Positions 1-7,258 of a stretch of 32,206 nucleotides of DNA are shown here, piece by piece (position 1 is the stretch's first letter; each line of letters opens with the position of its first letter). A program made the position numbers and the translations under genes. The DNA comes from an uncultured Clostridia bacterium (GTDB lineage Bacteria > Bacillota > Clostridia > Lachnospirales > Lachnospiraceae): assembly GCA_947643415.1 (NCBI GenBank), contig CANRWA010000042.1, positions 1 through 32,206 on the forward strand. The letters are read 5' to 3'. Under the pieces are notes generated by a model. The model saw only the letters and a list, made by a program, of their open reading frames with translations, did not search any database and was not told the DNA's origin.

Positions 1-662
1 ACTTTTGCTTTCAGTTTGGTATTCAGTTTGAACGAAAGGGCTTTTCTTTTCTGTTTTTTGCTAATTTTAACAATCTCCTGTACTTTTTCAGGGAAAATGT
101 CATAGGAGACGTTGGTGTTTTTCATGACTTTTTTGTAGGTAACTTTGTTCTGGTTCAGCACATCGGTTGCTGCTTTTTTCTTGGGATTGCTTAACTTTGC
201 CTTTGCTGCTTTGAGTTTTTTACCCTTTAAGGCAATGGACAGGCTGGTTTTGCCCCGCTTCATGGAGACAACTGATTTTTTATTTGCTTTTTTCGATATT
301 TTGATAGAAAGGTCAGTGGCTTTGGTTTTGTATTTCTTTTTTCCGGATTTGACCAGAGTGGTATCAATCTCTTTCCATGTGCCACTCTTTTTGTAGTGAA
401 CTGGCATGGAGTAAGTGGCGGCAGTATAACTGCCGTCGGACATGGCAAACTGCTTGACGAATTTGGTACGTTTGGCAGGGAGCTCCCCGGTAATGATGGC
501 ATTGGCTTTAGCTGAATTGACAGAAGCTGCATCCGCCGAAGCAGCCGAGGATGAATCATCCTTTTTCTCACTGTTAACCAATAAATTTGAACTAAAAATA
601 GAAGTAAATGCTAAAATACCTGTTAATAAACTACAAATAATCACTTTCTTACTCTGTTTCAT
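1..662 (-). CDS. Secreted RHS/WapA-like protein, N-terminal part (runs off the window)
   Basis: An open frame starts with ATG at 662 and continues without a stop to base 1, so about 220 N-terminal residues are visible. The first 25 or so residues are a signal peptide (MKQSKKVIICSLLTGILAF). A Ser/Ala-rich stretch follows, then a Lys-rich region with YTAATYSMPVHYKKSGTWKE near residue 80 and VSYDIFPEKVQEIVKI near residue 190. The 'simple statement then W..ID..L' and 'Y.. P..V.E.IV' patterns resemble the N-terminal region of RHS-repeat/WapA-type wall proteins of Firmicutes; the repeats and toxin tip would lie outside the window. An AAAGGGA ribosome site precedes the start. The promoter and a likely LytTR operator lie upstream. 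The family assignment is inferred from the N-terminus only. Confidence 0.7.
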   Translation of the reverse strand, partial: MKQSKKVIICSLLTGILAFTSIFSSNLLVNSEKKDDSSSAASADAASVNSAKANAIITGELPAKRTKFVKQFAMSDGSYTAATYSMPVHYKKSGTWKEIDTTLVKSGKKKYKTKATDLSIKISKKANKKSVVSMKRGKTSLSIALKGKKLKAAKAKLSNPKKKAATDVLNQNKVTYKKVMKNTNVSYDIFPEKVQEIVKISKKQKRKALSFKLNTKLKAK

Positions 663-731
663 ACGTAATTCCCTTTCCGTCACCTAACTTTTCTATGATT
701 ACATCTCTCGTATATTAATTTCTTCTTTACA

Positions 732-760
732 TTTATACATGAATACAAACCAGATTTCAA
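732..760 (-). promoter_or_regulatory. Sigma-A promoter of the secreted-protein gene
   Basis: On the minus strand, TTGAAA (755-760) and TATAAA (732-737) are separated by exactly 17 bp. They lie about 70 bp upstream of the ATG at 662 and directly downstream of the direct-repeat operator at 765-800. Confidence 0.7.
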
Positions 761-764
761 TACA

Positions 765-800
765 TTTGGCGATTTTGGTTTAGTATTTGGCAATTTTGGT
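765..800 (-). promoter_or_regulatory. Direct-repeat operator, probable LytTR binding site
   Basis: Two 15-bp direct repeats, TTTGGCGATTTTGGT (765-779) and TTTGGCAATTTTGGT (786-800), differ at one base and start 21 bp apart. That is two helical turns, the spacing typical of LytTR-family operators. The nearer repeat ends 4 bp from the -35 box, the position expected for an activator. A LytTR protein is encoded at 995-1564. Binding is inferred. Confidence 0.6.
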
Positions 801-828
801 AAAACGCTATACAAATTGCACAAATTTT

Positions 829-994
829 CTAGTACAACAAATATTAAATAATTGATACATTCACTTGTTTAATTGTCCAGCTACTACGTCAGAAAATCTA
901 GCTGTAGCCACCGCTACACCGTCGATTTTCTTCCTTGTATCTGAAACAATTATCCTGCGTGAATGTATCAAAGACTTAATTTTTGTTGTACTAG
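829..994. mobile_element. MITE-like palindromic element with CTAG flanks
   Basis: The arms at 829-864 and 959-994 are inverted copies: both begin CTAGTACAACAAA and end TTGATACATTCAC, with about 4 mismatches in 33 bp. The interior is also nearly palindromic (AGAAAATC..TGTAGC CACC GCTACA..GATTTTCT), so the whole 166 bp could fold into one long hairpin. CTAG at both outer ends could be a 4-bp target duplication. There is no coding capacity. It sits exactly at the stop codon of the LytTR gene. It could also act as a transcription attenuator between the LytTR gene and the secreted-protein gene. Confidence 0.65.
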
Positions 995-1564
995 TCACAT
1001 CTCAGTCATTCTTATAATTTCTTTCAGTTTCTTTATTATCTTTCTCATCTCATCATAGTCTGCCTGCTCATAAAATATATCAATCATTGCGATATTTTTC
1101 TTTAGTTCATATACAATCTCCCGGTACATCCTATTCTGATTCTCTAATTCCAGATGACTTTTTTCCTTCTCCTCTGCCACTCTTTTTTCCTCTCTTTTCA
1201 ACCTGTACAACGACTTCTTGAATTTTTCTTTTCTGGAGCGGGAGATCTTTAGCTTTTCTTCCGACTTGAATATAAGCATCTGCCCATTCATATCAATAGA
1301 ACGGACCTGTCTTAAATTCACGATATAACTATTATGTGCATAAACAAAACCATATTTTTTTAAAGCCTCATAGACCGTCCTGAGGCTTTTCCTTACAAAG
1401 AACCCTTCTTCTGATTCCTCTCCATATCTCCCTTCTTTCATCACTCCTACATCCATATGTACCCTGCAGCCATGTTTTAAAATAGAGATATAACTAATAT
1501 CATCTAACCCTACTGATATTTTATGAATTCCACTCATTACCTCTAACCTTACATTTTTTTCCAT
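995..1564 (-). CDS. Receiver-less LytTR-domain transcriptional regulator with C-terminal coiled coil
   Basis: The product has 189 residues. The start at 1564 is chosen because AAGGAGGAC lies about 7 bp upstream; a longer frame to 1642 has no ribosome site. Residues 1-120 are a LytTR DNA-binding domain (FVRKSLRTVYEALKKYGFVY, AHNSYIVNLRQVRSI, KISRSRKEKFKKSL). Residues 125-189 are a charged helical stretch, probably a coiled coil for dimerisation. There is no receiver domain, so its input must be expression level, a ligand or a partner protein. Its neighbour is the secreted-protein gene, whose promoter carries a 21-bp-period repeat, the likely target. The stop codon abuts the MITE-like element, so the original C-terminus may have been altered. 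Confidence 0.85.
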   Translation of the reverse strand: MEKNVRLEVMSGIHKISVGLDDISYISILKHGCRVHMDVGVMKEGRYGEESEEGFFVRKSLRTVYEALKKYGFVYAHNSYIVNLRQVRSIDMNGQMLIFKSEEKLKISRSRKEKFKKSLYRLKREEKRVAEEKEKSHLELENQNRMYREIVYELKKNIAMIDIFYEQADYDEMRKIIKKLKEIIRMTEM

Positions 1565-1721
1565 TCCGATGTCCTCCTTATCCTTTTGGGTAAAATTGAG
1601 AAAAAAACTCCCCCTACTATAAAGAACACCGAAACTACTCATATCCCTACAAATTTTTTTAGATTTTTAAAAAAATTTCCATCTGTGCGATTGGATAGCA
1701 TTTTATGGCAGAAAAAACCTC

Positions 1722-1755
1722 AAAAAAGAGACATCACTTTCTAAATGATGTCTCT
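1722..1755 (-). terminator. Rho-independent terminator after pgi
   Basis: A 10-bp perfect stem (agagacatca at 1727-1736, tgatgtctct at 1746-1755) is followed by six T on the minus strand (1722-1727). It lies about 50 bp after the pgi stop. Confidence 0.85.
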
Positions 1756-1802
1756 TCTTTTCCAAAATTATTTACTTAATAATTCCCTTACCACATTACC
1801 AT

Positions 1803-3158
1803 TTAACCATTCAGCCTTGCCTGAAGTTCTTTGCTCAGATCTTCATAACCTGGTTTGCCAAGGAGGGCAAACATGTTTTTCTTATAACTCTCTACACCTG
1901 GCTGATTAAATGGATTAACACCAAGGATATAGCCACTGATACCACAGGCATACTCAAAGAAGTAGAAGAGTTCACCGAGATAGAACTCATTCTGCTCTGG
2001 TATGCGGATCACAAGGTTTGGTACATTACCATCCGTATGTGCCAACTGTGTTCCCTTCATGGCATTCTTATTGATGAAATCCATCGTTCTGCCTGCAAGG
2101 TAATTCAGTCCATCCAGATCTTTCTCTTCTTCCTTTAAAGTGATATCCAGAGCCGGTTTCTCCAGTTCCATAACTGTCTCATACATAATACGGGAGCCAT
2201 CCTGGATAAATTGTCCCATGGAGTGAAGATCTGTAGTAAGATCCACCGATGCTGGGAAGATACCTTTCTGATCCTTACCCTCACTCTCACCATAGAGCTG
2301 TTTCCACCACTCTGCCACATAATGGAAGATTGGCTCATAGTTTGCCAGTACCTCTACGTCCTTCCCTTTCTGGTGAAGGATGTTGCGGACAGTGGCATAC
2401 AAAATAGAGTCATTCTTCTCAATGGCAGTCTCCAGACACAGCTTTCTCATACTCTGTGCGCCTTCCATCAGCTTGCTGATATCCGCGCCACTGGCTGCAA
2501 TAGGAAGAAGACCAACTGCCGTGAGTACAGAGAATCGTCCGCCAACATCATCCGGCACAACAAATGTCTCATAACCTTCTTCTGTAGAAAGGCTCTTTAA
2601 CGCACCCCTTGCCTTATCCGTTGTAGCATAGATTCTCTTAGCAGCCTCTTCCTTCCCATACTTATTTTCCAGCATTTCCTTAAATACGCGGAAAGCAATA
2701 GCTGGTTCTGTCGTTGTTCCAGACTTGCTGATCACATTTACAGAGAAATCTCTGTCACCGATAGTCTCAATGAGCTGTGAAAGGTAAGTTCCGCTTATGC
2801 TGTTACCAGCATAATAGATCTCTGGAGTCTTCCGAACAGATTTGTCCACACTGTTATAGAAACAGTGACGAAGAAATTCAATCGCTGCACGGGCTCCCAG
2901 ATACGAACCACCAATACCAATTACCACCAATACATCTGAATCCGACTGAATCTTTTGCGCTGCCTTCTGTATTCTGGCAAACTCTTCTTTGTCGTAATCG
3001 ACTGGCAGGTCAATCCAGCCAAGGAAATCATTTCCTGCCCCCTTCCTTCCTTCCAGTGTATCCCTTGCTGCCGCTACTGCTGCCTCCATGGATTTGATTT
3101 CATCATCATTGATGAATCCTGAAGCAAGCGAATAGTCAAATGTAACATGCTTCTCCAT
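1803..3158 (-). CDS. pgi: Glucose-6-phosphate isomerase
   Basis: The 451-residue product interconverts glucose-6-phosphate and fructose-6-phosphate in the cytosol (glycolysis/gluconeogenesis). It has the length of short bacterial and Firmicute PGI. Signatures seen: [18 protein letters not shown] (about residues 77-94), [15 protein letters not shown] (sugar-phosphate-binding SIS loop, about 143), [19 protein letters not shown] (PGI signature 1, about 205), and [16 protein letters not shown] (about 288). GGAGGATGGAATA precedes the ATG. It is a single-gene unit with a near-consensus promoter upstream and a strong terminator downstream, fitting constitutive high expression. Confidence 0.97.
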   Translation of the reverse strand: MEKHVTFDYSLASGFINDDEIKSMEAAVAAARDTLEGRKGAGNDFLGWIDLPVDYDKEEFARIQKAAQKIQSDSDVLVVIGIGGSYLGARAAIEFLRHCFYNSVDKSVRKTPEIYYAGNSISGTYLSQLIETIGDRDFSVNVISKSGTTTEPAIAFRVFKEMLENKYGKEEAAKRIYATTDKARGALKSLSTEEGYETFVVPDDVGGRFSVLTAVGLLPIAASGADISKLMEGAQSMRKLCLETAIEKNDSILYATVRNILHQKGKDVEVLANYEPIFHYVAEWWKQLYGESEGKDQKGIFPASVDLTTDLHSMGQFIQDGSRIMYETVMELEKPALDITLKEEEKDLDGLNYLAGRTMDFINKNAMKGTQLAHTDGNVPNLVIRIPEQNEFYLGELFYFFEYACGISGYILGVNPFNQPGVESYKKNMFALLGKPGYEDLSKELQARLNG

Positions 3159-3191
3159 TATTCCATCCTCCTATATGTAATTGCTACCTCG

Positions 3192-3221
3192 ATTATACTC
3201 TTTTGCAAAACGTTCTGTCAA
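3192..3221 (-). promoter_or_regulatory. Consensus promoter of pgi
   Basis: TTGACA (3216-3221) and TATAAT (3192-3197), both perfect sigma-A boxes, are separated by 18 bp. They lie right after the stop codon of the upstream gene. Confidence 0.9.
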
Positions 3222-3224
3222 CCT

Positions 3225-3923
3225 CTAACCCATATATTCCCGTATTACATCAAGGATTACTTCTTCCTCTTCTTCCGTAAACTCAATGGTTGGTTCTTTC
3301 TGCTTCAATGGGTCTCTCGCCGGAAGGCTGACAACCTTATCTGTATGCTCTGCTGCCTCCTCAAAATACTCGTTTTGATACTGTTCCACCATCTGGGCAT
3401 GAAATGTCTCGTTTTCCAAACGCGGTTTATATACATTTTCCAGAAAATCCAGCATGTCCACCCGGAGAATTCTCCTTTTGTTGGGAATTTCAAACACACA
3501 GTCAAATACTAGGATGAGGCCATTCCCAAAAACACCGGCAAACAGACTGACAAAAACAAGATTTCTCTCCAATCCCAGTGCCATGGCTGCCACTGCCCCG
3601 CCAAGGCCGCTGATCATAGAAAGCAGCATACACAGATTCCCAAAAGATTCCCATGTCCTTAGGCGCAGACCTAGAAAACGATAGTGCTGCAGATACTTTT
3701 CCACAAATACATCCACATCTGTCACGCCAAGTTTCAACTGATAACAGGTATCAAATTTCATACGAAGCATTTTCATCAACCGATGGTCCGAATGCCCCAT
3801 ATCCGATGCTGCCTGGATCAGTCTCTTGTATGTATGGCTGAGCATTCCCTTTGCCATGATCTCCATAACACAAAACAACGCCGTCACATATACTGCACCA
3901 TACATATTTAAAAATTCTACCAT
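3225..3923 (-). CDS. Conserved membrane protein of unknown function
   Basis: The 232-residue product has one N-terminal hydrophobic helix (about residues 5-25), a cytosolic-looking basic stretch, then a hairpin of two helices (about 95-118 and 122-145). The soluble C-terminal tail (150-232) is acidic at its end (FTEEEEEVILDVIREYMG). I do not recognise a named family. Lachnospiraceae genomes carry similar uncharacterised membrane proteins near cell-wall genes, and here it lies just downstream of murG but has its own promoter (3951-3979). The ribosome site is AGGGGGAAT, about 7 bp from ATG. A cell-envelope role is only a guess from context. Confidence 0.75.
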   Translation of the reverse strand: MVEFLNMYGAVYVTALFCVMEIMAKGMLSHTYKRLIQAASDMGHSDHRLMKMLRMKFDTCYQLKLGVTDVDVFVEKYLQHYRFLGLRLRTWESFGNLCMLLSMISGLGGAVAAMALGLERNLVFVSLFAGVFGNGLILVFDCVFEIPNKRRILRVDMLDFLENVYKPRLENETFHAQMVEQYQNEYFEEAAEHTDKVVSLPARDPLKQKEPTIEFTEEEEEVILDVIREYMG

Positions 3924-3950
3924 ACCAGATTCCCCCTTTTTTTGGAATCT

Positions 3951-3979
3951 AGTATAGCAGTCTCATGACATATTTTCCA
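3951..3979 (-). promoter_or_regulatory. Promoter of the 232-residue membrane protein gene
   Basis: TGGAAA (3974-3979) and TATACT (3951-3956) are 17 bp apart, 28 bp upstream of the ATG. The -35 box is weaker than consensus. Confidence 0.55.
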
Positions 3980-4032
3980 TCAGGGGCGTCCTATTTTCAC
4001 AAAAATCATATCCCATTTTTCGACAAGCACTG

Positions 4033-5118
4033 TCACGAATCGCCCTGATTCTCACTTAAAGCCGCCTTATCGATAATATCCGCCACCATCACAACAGCAT
4101 TCTGCTGGTTTGCTGCCGCCATGGCATCTCTATATTCCTGCTTTCTTTCATCTACTTCATGGATCGCCTTCAGCAGGCATTTGCTGGTCAGGTCTTCTTC
4201 CTTAATGACATAACTATAGCCCTGTTTTTCAAAGGATGCCGCATTCAGGATCTGGTCACCACGGCTCGCCTCCATGGAAAGCGGGATCAATATATTAGGT
4301 TTATGCAGTGCCAGAAGCTCGCAAATAGCATTTGCCCCTGCACGGGAGATAACGATATCAGCAGCATCCAGAAGATCACACAACTCTTTCTGGATATATT
4401 CATACTGAACATATCCTTCTAATCCCTGAAATAATTCATCAATCTTATCCTTGCCGCAGAGATGGATAATCTGATAACGTTCCAACAACTGCGGTAAAAT
4501 CTCCCTTACCGCCTCATTCACACGGACAGAGCCAAGACTGCCCCCAATAACCAGTATCACTGGCTTCTCTGCTGTGAATCCACAGAAATCCAATCCAGTA
4601 AGCCGGTTTCCTGAAAAAAGTTCAGCGCGGATCGGAGAACCAGTCAGATATGCCCTGCCTTCGGGCAAATGCTCTAATGTCTCTGGAAAGTTCGCACAGA
4701 TCGCCGCTGCGGAAGAGATACACAGACGGTTTGCCAGTCCCGGTGATATATCCGACTCATGCAGGACACAGGGAACATGACGGCGTTTCGCTGCTTTCAC
4801 CACAGGTACTGTCACAAACCCTCCCTTTGAAAAGACAACATCCGGACAAATCTTTTTCATGAGTTTATCTGCTTCTGCATAACCTTTCAGTATACGGAAT
4901 GGATCTGTAAAATTCTTCACATCAAAATAACGTCTCAGCTTACCAGACGATATGCCGTAGTATGGAATGTCAAAATTCCCGATGAGTTCTTTCTCTATTC
5001 CTGTTTTAGAACCGATGTAATGAATTTCATAACCCCTTTTTTCCAGTTCTGGAATAAGTGCGATATTTGGTGTCACATGGCCTGCCGTACCACCGCCTGT
5101 AAGTATAATTCGTTTCAC
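4033..5118 (-). CDS. murG: UDP-GlcNAc--MurNAc-pentapeptide-PP-undecaprenol GlcNAc transferase
   Basis: MurG (361 residues) transfers GlcNAc to lipid I to make lipid II at the inner face of the membrane. It is a GT-B fold enzyme. Seen: RIILTGGGTAGHVTPNIALI at the N-terminus (family GGGTGGH loop with Ala for one Gly), FSKGGFVTVPVV (about 100), HESDISPGLANRL (about 123), VIGGSLGSVRVNEAV (about 187), and a C-terminal donor site ISRAGANAICELLALHKPNI, then IPL. I chose the GTG at 5118 because AGGAGGG lies 7 bp upstream and the next residues match the MurG N-terminus; the frame stays open to 5196 but adds 26 residues without homology. It is the last gene of the rhomboid-flavodoxin-HIT-murG operon, 11 bp after the HIT stop. 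Confidence 0.95.
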   Translation of the reverse strand: MKRIILTGGGTAGHVTPNIALIPELEKRGYEIHYIGSKTGIEKELIGNFDIPYYGISSGKLRRYFDVKNFTDPFRILKGYAEADKLMKKICPDVVFSKGGFVTVPVVKAAKRRHVPCVLHESDISPGLANRLCISSAAAICANFPETLEHLPEGRAYLTGSPIRAELFSGNRLTGLDFCGFTAEKPVILVIGGSLGSVRVNEAVREILPQLLERYQIIHLCGKDKIDELFQGLEGYVQYEYIQKELCDLLDAADIVISRAGANAICELLALHKPNILIPLSMEASRGDQILNAASFEKQGYSYVIKEEDLTSKCLLKAIHEVDERKQEYRDAMAAANQQNAVVMVADIIDKAALSENQGDS

Positions 5119-5129
5119 AGATAACCCTC

Positions 5130-5543
5130 CTATAAGTTTGCTTTGATCTCTTCCGCAATGGCTGCAGGATCTTCCGGCATATCCCCTTTCGCCCATCCAA
5201 TGTCCACCGTATCCCCTTCAAATCTTGGTATAACATGAACATGAAGATGAAATACAGTCTGTCCGGCCGCTTCCCCATTGTTCTGCAGGATATTGATCCC
5301 ATCACAATGATAAGTTGCTTTCAGGGCACTGGCAATCTTCTTTGCCACGATCATGATCTTAGAGGCATCCTCATCCGGCAGTCCAAAAATATCAGGTGCA
5401 TGATTTTTGGGAAGGATGATCACATGCCCCCTTGCAGCAGGATTGACATCCAGAATCGCCTGAAAAGACTCATCCTCATACACGGTTGTAGAGGGAATAT
5501 CCCCTGACAGGATCTTACAAAAAATACAATTTTCTTCTCTCAT
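5130..5543 (-). CDS. HIT family nucleotide-binding hydrolase
   Basis: A 137-residue HIT (histidine triad) protein of the Hint/PKCI type, a purine nucleoside phosphoramidase or AMP-lysyl hydrolase class. The zinc-type N-terminus CIFCKILSGD is at residues 5-14, and the catalytic HLHVHVIP triad is near residue 97, preceded by NNGEAAGQTVF. The start at 5543 is chosen for the GGAGG 8 bp upstream; the frame extends to 5585 without a ribosome site and would overlap the preceding gene. It lies in the same operon as murG. The physiological substrate is not known. Confidence 0.92.
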   Translation of the reverse strand: MREENCIFCKILSGDIPSTTVYEDESFQAILDVNPAARGHVIILPKNHAPDIFGLPDEDASKIMIVAKKIASALKATYHCDGINILQNNGEAAGQTVFHLHVHVIPRFEGDTVDIGWAKGDMPEDPAAIAEEIKANL

Positions 5544-5559
5544 TGCTTTTCCTCCATTT

Positions 5560-6546
5560 CTAATTAAAACGGAAAACCGTATCAAAGTTCCTTAGTATCT
5601 TAAAGTTTCCCTGTGCCGACAGGTCGCCAGACATAAATGCACTCTGAAAAGTTTTTTTCCCATGGACGATATCAGAAAAAACCTCGCTCCCTACCTTTGC
5701 GATCACATCTGCGGTTTCTGCTGTTCCACGATAGCAATCCAGTTCTTTCTCATCAATATCAACAACCAGCGAAAACCCTTTGTCAGTCAGGTCAATACGG
5801 AATAAGGCCTTAAATCCATCCAGTGGATAGAAATTCTCTTTCATAAGCGGAGTGTATTCATCCGTGTCCGTCTCTTCTCCCAGCATTCCCTTAAACAGAC
5901 TTGCCAGCTCTTCGATATCTTCCTTCTGTTTCTTCACATACCTGTCATCAGACACATAGACCGACAACTGCTCGCTCTCCTGTGGTGTCAGTGCCAATGT
6001 ACTTCCTTTCAGGACAGTTTTCTTAACCTGCATGTTGCTATTGGGAAATGCCACCATTTTCTTAGATATTGTCCGGTAAAAATTCTCCGTCTTTTTCTCT
6101 ATCATTAAATTATATTCTGCATTTGTCTCAAATTCAACATGATTATCCACATAGGCACATAAGCCCTCACAAGGCACGCCGCCCAGCATCTCCCATGCAC
6201 GGATCAGGTTAAATTCTGCCTCTCTTTCCCCATATGTCGTCGCCATAACTACAGGGAGCATATAAATGTGCGATATTTTTTCCTTGTCCCCATACAGCCA
6301 GCAGGAATCAAGAAACTGCTGCAGGTAACCGCCGATTCCCATCCATTCCACCGATGCAGCCAAAATTACGCCATCCGCCTCCTTTATGGTTTTTGGCAAT
6401 ACTGCAATACTGCTCTTCTCTTCATACAGATTGTACCGCTCTACAGTAACCCTCAGTTCATCCAGTACTTTAGAAATCCTCTCAATAACATAAATGGTAG
6501 GATCATCAATTAACCCACGGCCTCCATAATAAATATTAACTCTCAT
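5560..6546 (-). CDS. Flavodoxin-like / SCP2-like fusion protein
   Basis: The product has 328 residues. Residues 1-170 look like a flavodoxin/NADPH-dependent FMN reductase fold: MRVNIYYGGRG, an IKEADGVILAASVEWMGIGG segment that would bind the FMN phosphate or isoalloxazine, and LPVVMATTYGEREAE. Residues 220-328 resemble an SCP2 sterol-transfer-like lipid-binding domain (FRIDLTDKGFSLVVDI, then FSDIVHGKKTFQSAFMSGDL). A redox domain joined to a hydrophobic-ligand carrier suggests reduction of a lipophilic substrate, but none is known. The start overlaps the rhomboid stop by 11 bp and uses a GGAGG inside the rhomboid gene, so translation is probably coupled. Confidence 0.8.
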   Translation of the reverse strand: MRVNIYYGGRGLIDDPTIYVIERISKVLDELRVTVERYNLYEEKSSIAVLPKTIKEADGVILAASVEWMGIGGYLQQFLDSCWLYGDKEKISHIYMLPVVMATTYGEREAEFNLIRAWEMLGGVPCEGLCAYVDNHVEFETNAEYNLMIEKKTENFYRTISKKMVAFPNSNMQVKKTVLKGSTLALTPQESEQLSVYVSDDRYVKKQKEDIEELASLFKGMLGEETDTDEYTPLMKENFYPLDGFKALFRIDLTDKGFSLVVDIDEKELDCYRGTAETADVIAKVGSEVFSDIVHGKKTFQSAFMSGDLSAQGNFKILRNFDTVFRFN

Positions 6547-7153
6547 AGGTAACCTCCATCCGTTTCATTCTGGTCATGATCAGACACACCACAAATCCCA
6601 CTACAAACCCACCAATATGGGCAGCATTATCAATCGTAGGATCCTGGCTTCCGCTATATAAGCTCAATCCGATAAAAAGAAGATATCTTGGCACTTCTGT
6701 GGTTCTCCGTCTCCGGTTCCTGTTTCCCATGATCAGCAGACACAGGAGTGCTCCCGTCAGGCCATAGATCGCACCAGAGGCACCACAGGAAACCGTATTC
6801 TCATGAACAATACTTATATTATATACGATTGACGCCGCTCCTGCAAGAATTCCGGACAGAAAATACAAAATCAGATAGCGGATACTACCAAGTACATTCT
6901 CGATCGCATATCCAAGAACAAGAAGGGAAAGCATATTATTTACCAGATGCTCAAATCCAAAGTGAAGGAAAAAATGTGTGACTAAGCGGTAGATCTCATG
7001 CTGTTCTATAATAAGCGGTTCTGATACTGCTCCCATCCGCAGCATAAAATCGGCATCATAACTGGAACCCTTCCATTCTACATAAAGATATACCAACACA
7101 TTGATTCCCACCAAAAGCAGTGTGAGAACGGGTAATTTATTTTCCTTTTCCAT
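6536..7153 (-). CDS. Rhomboid family intramembrane serine protease
   Basis: A 205-residue membrane protease with about six helices, the minimal GlpG-like rhomboid core. The catalytic Ser is in GASGAIYG (Ser126) and the catalytic His in NAAHIGGFVVGF (His179). The family HFFLHFGFEHLVNNML segment (about 60-74) provides the loop-1/TM2 His and Asn residues. It cleaves transmembrane segments inside the membrane; the substrate is unknown. It is the first gene of the operon leading to murG and diverges from the ASKHA gene at 7259. Confidence 0.93.
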   Translation of the reverse strand: MEKENKLPVLTLLLVGINVLVYLYVEWKGSSYDADFMLRMGAVSEPLIIEQHEIYRLVTHFFLHFGFEHLVNNMLSLLVLGYAIENVLGSIRYLILYFLSGILAGAASIVYNISIVHENTVSCGASGAIYGLTGALLCLLIMGNRNRRRRTTEVPRYLLFIGLSLYSGSQDPTIDNAAHIGGFVVGFVVCLIMTRMKRMEVTYES

Positions 7154-7258
7154 CTGCTGCCTCTTTCCATAGACTGATTTTTTGTTTTATGTTATGATGA
7201 AAATTGTAACATAGAACAAATATCCGGTCAATGGATATCAGAAAGGAACACAGGACTT

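Noticed and set aside
5119..5196. N-terminal extension of MurG by 26 residues
   Set aside because: It overlaps the HIT gene, has no ribosome site and no similarity to MurG; the GTG at 5118 has AGGAGGG.
7154..7258. Divergent promoters between the rhomboid and ASKHA genes
   Set aside because: Promoters must exist here, but candidate boxes (for example TTGTTT-17-TGTAAC) are too weak to annotate.
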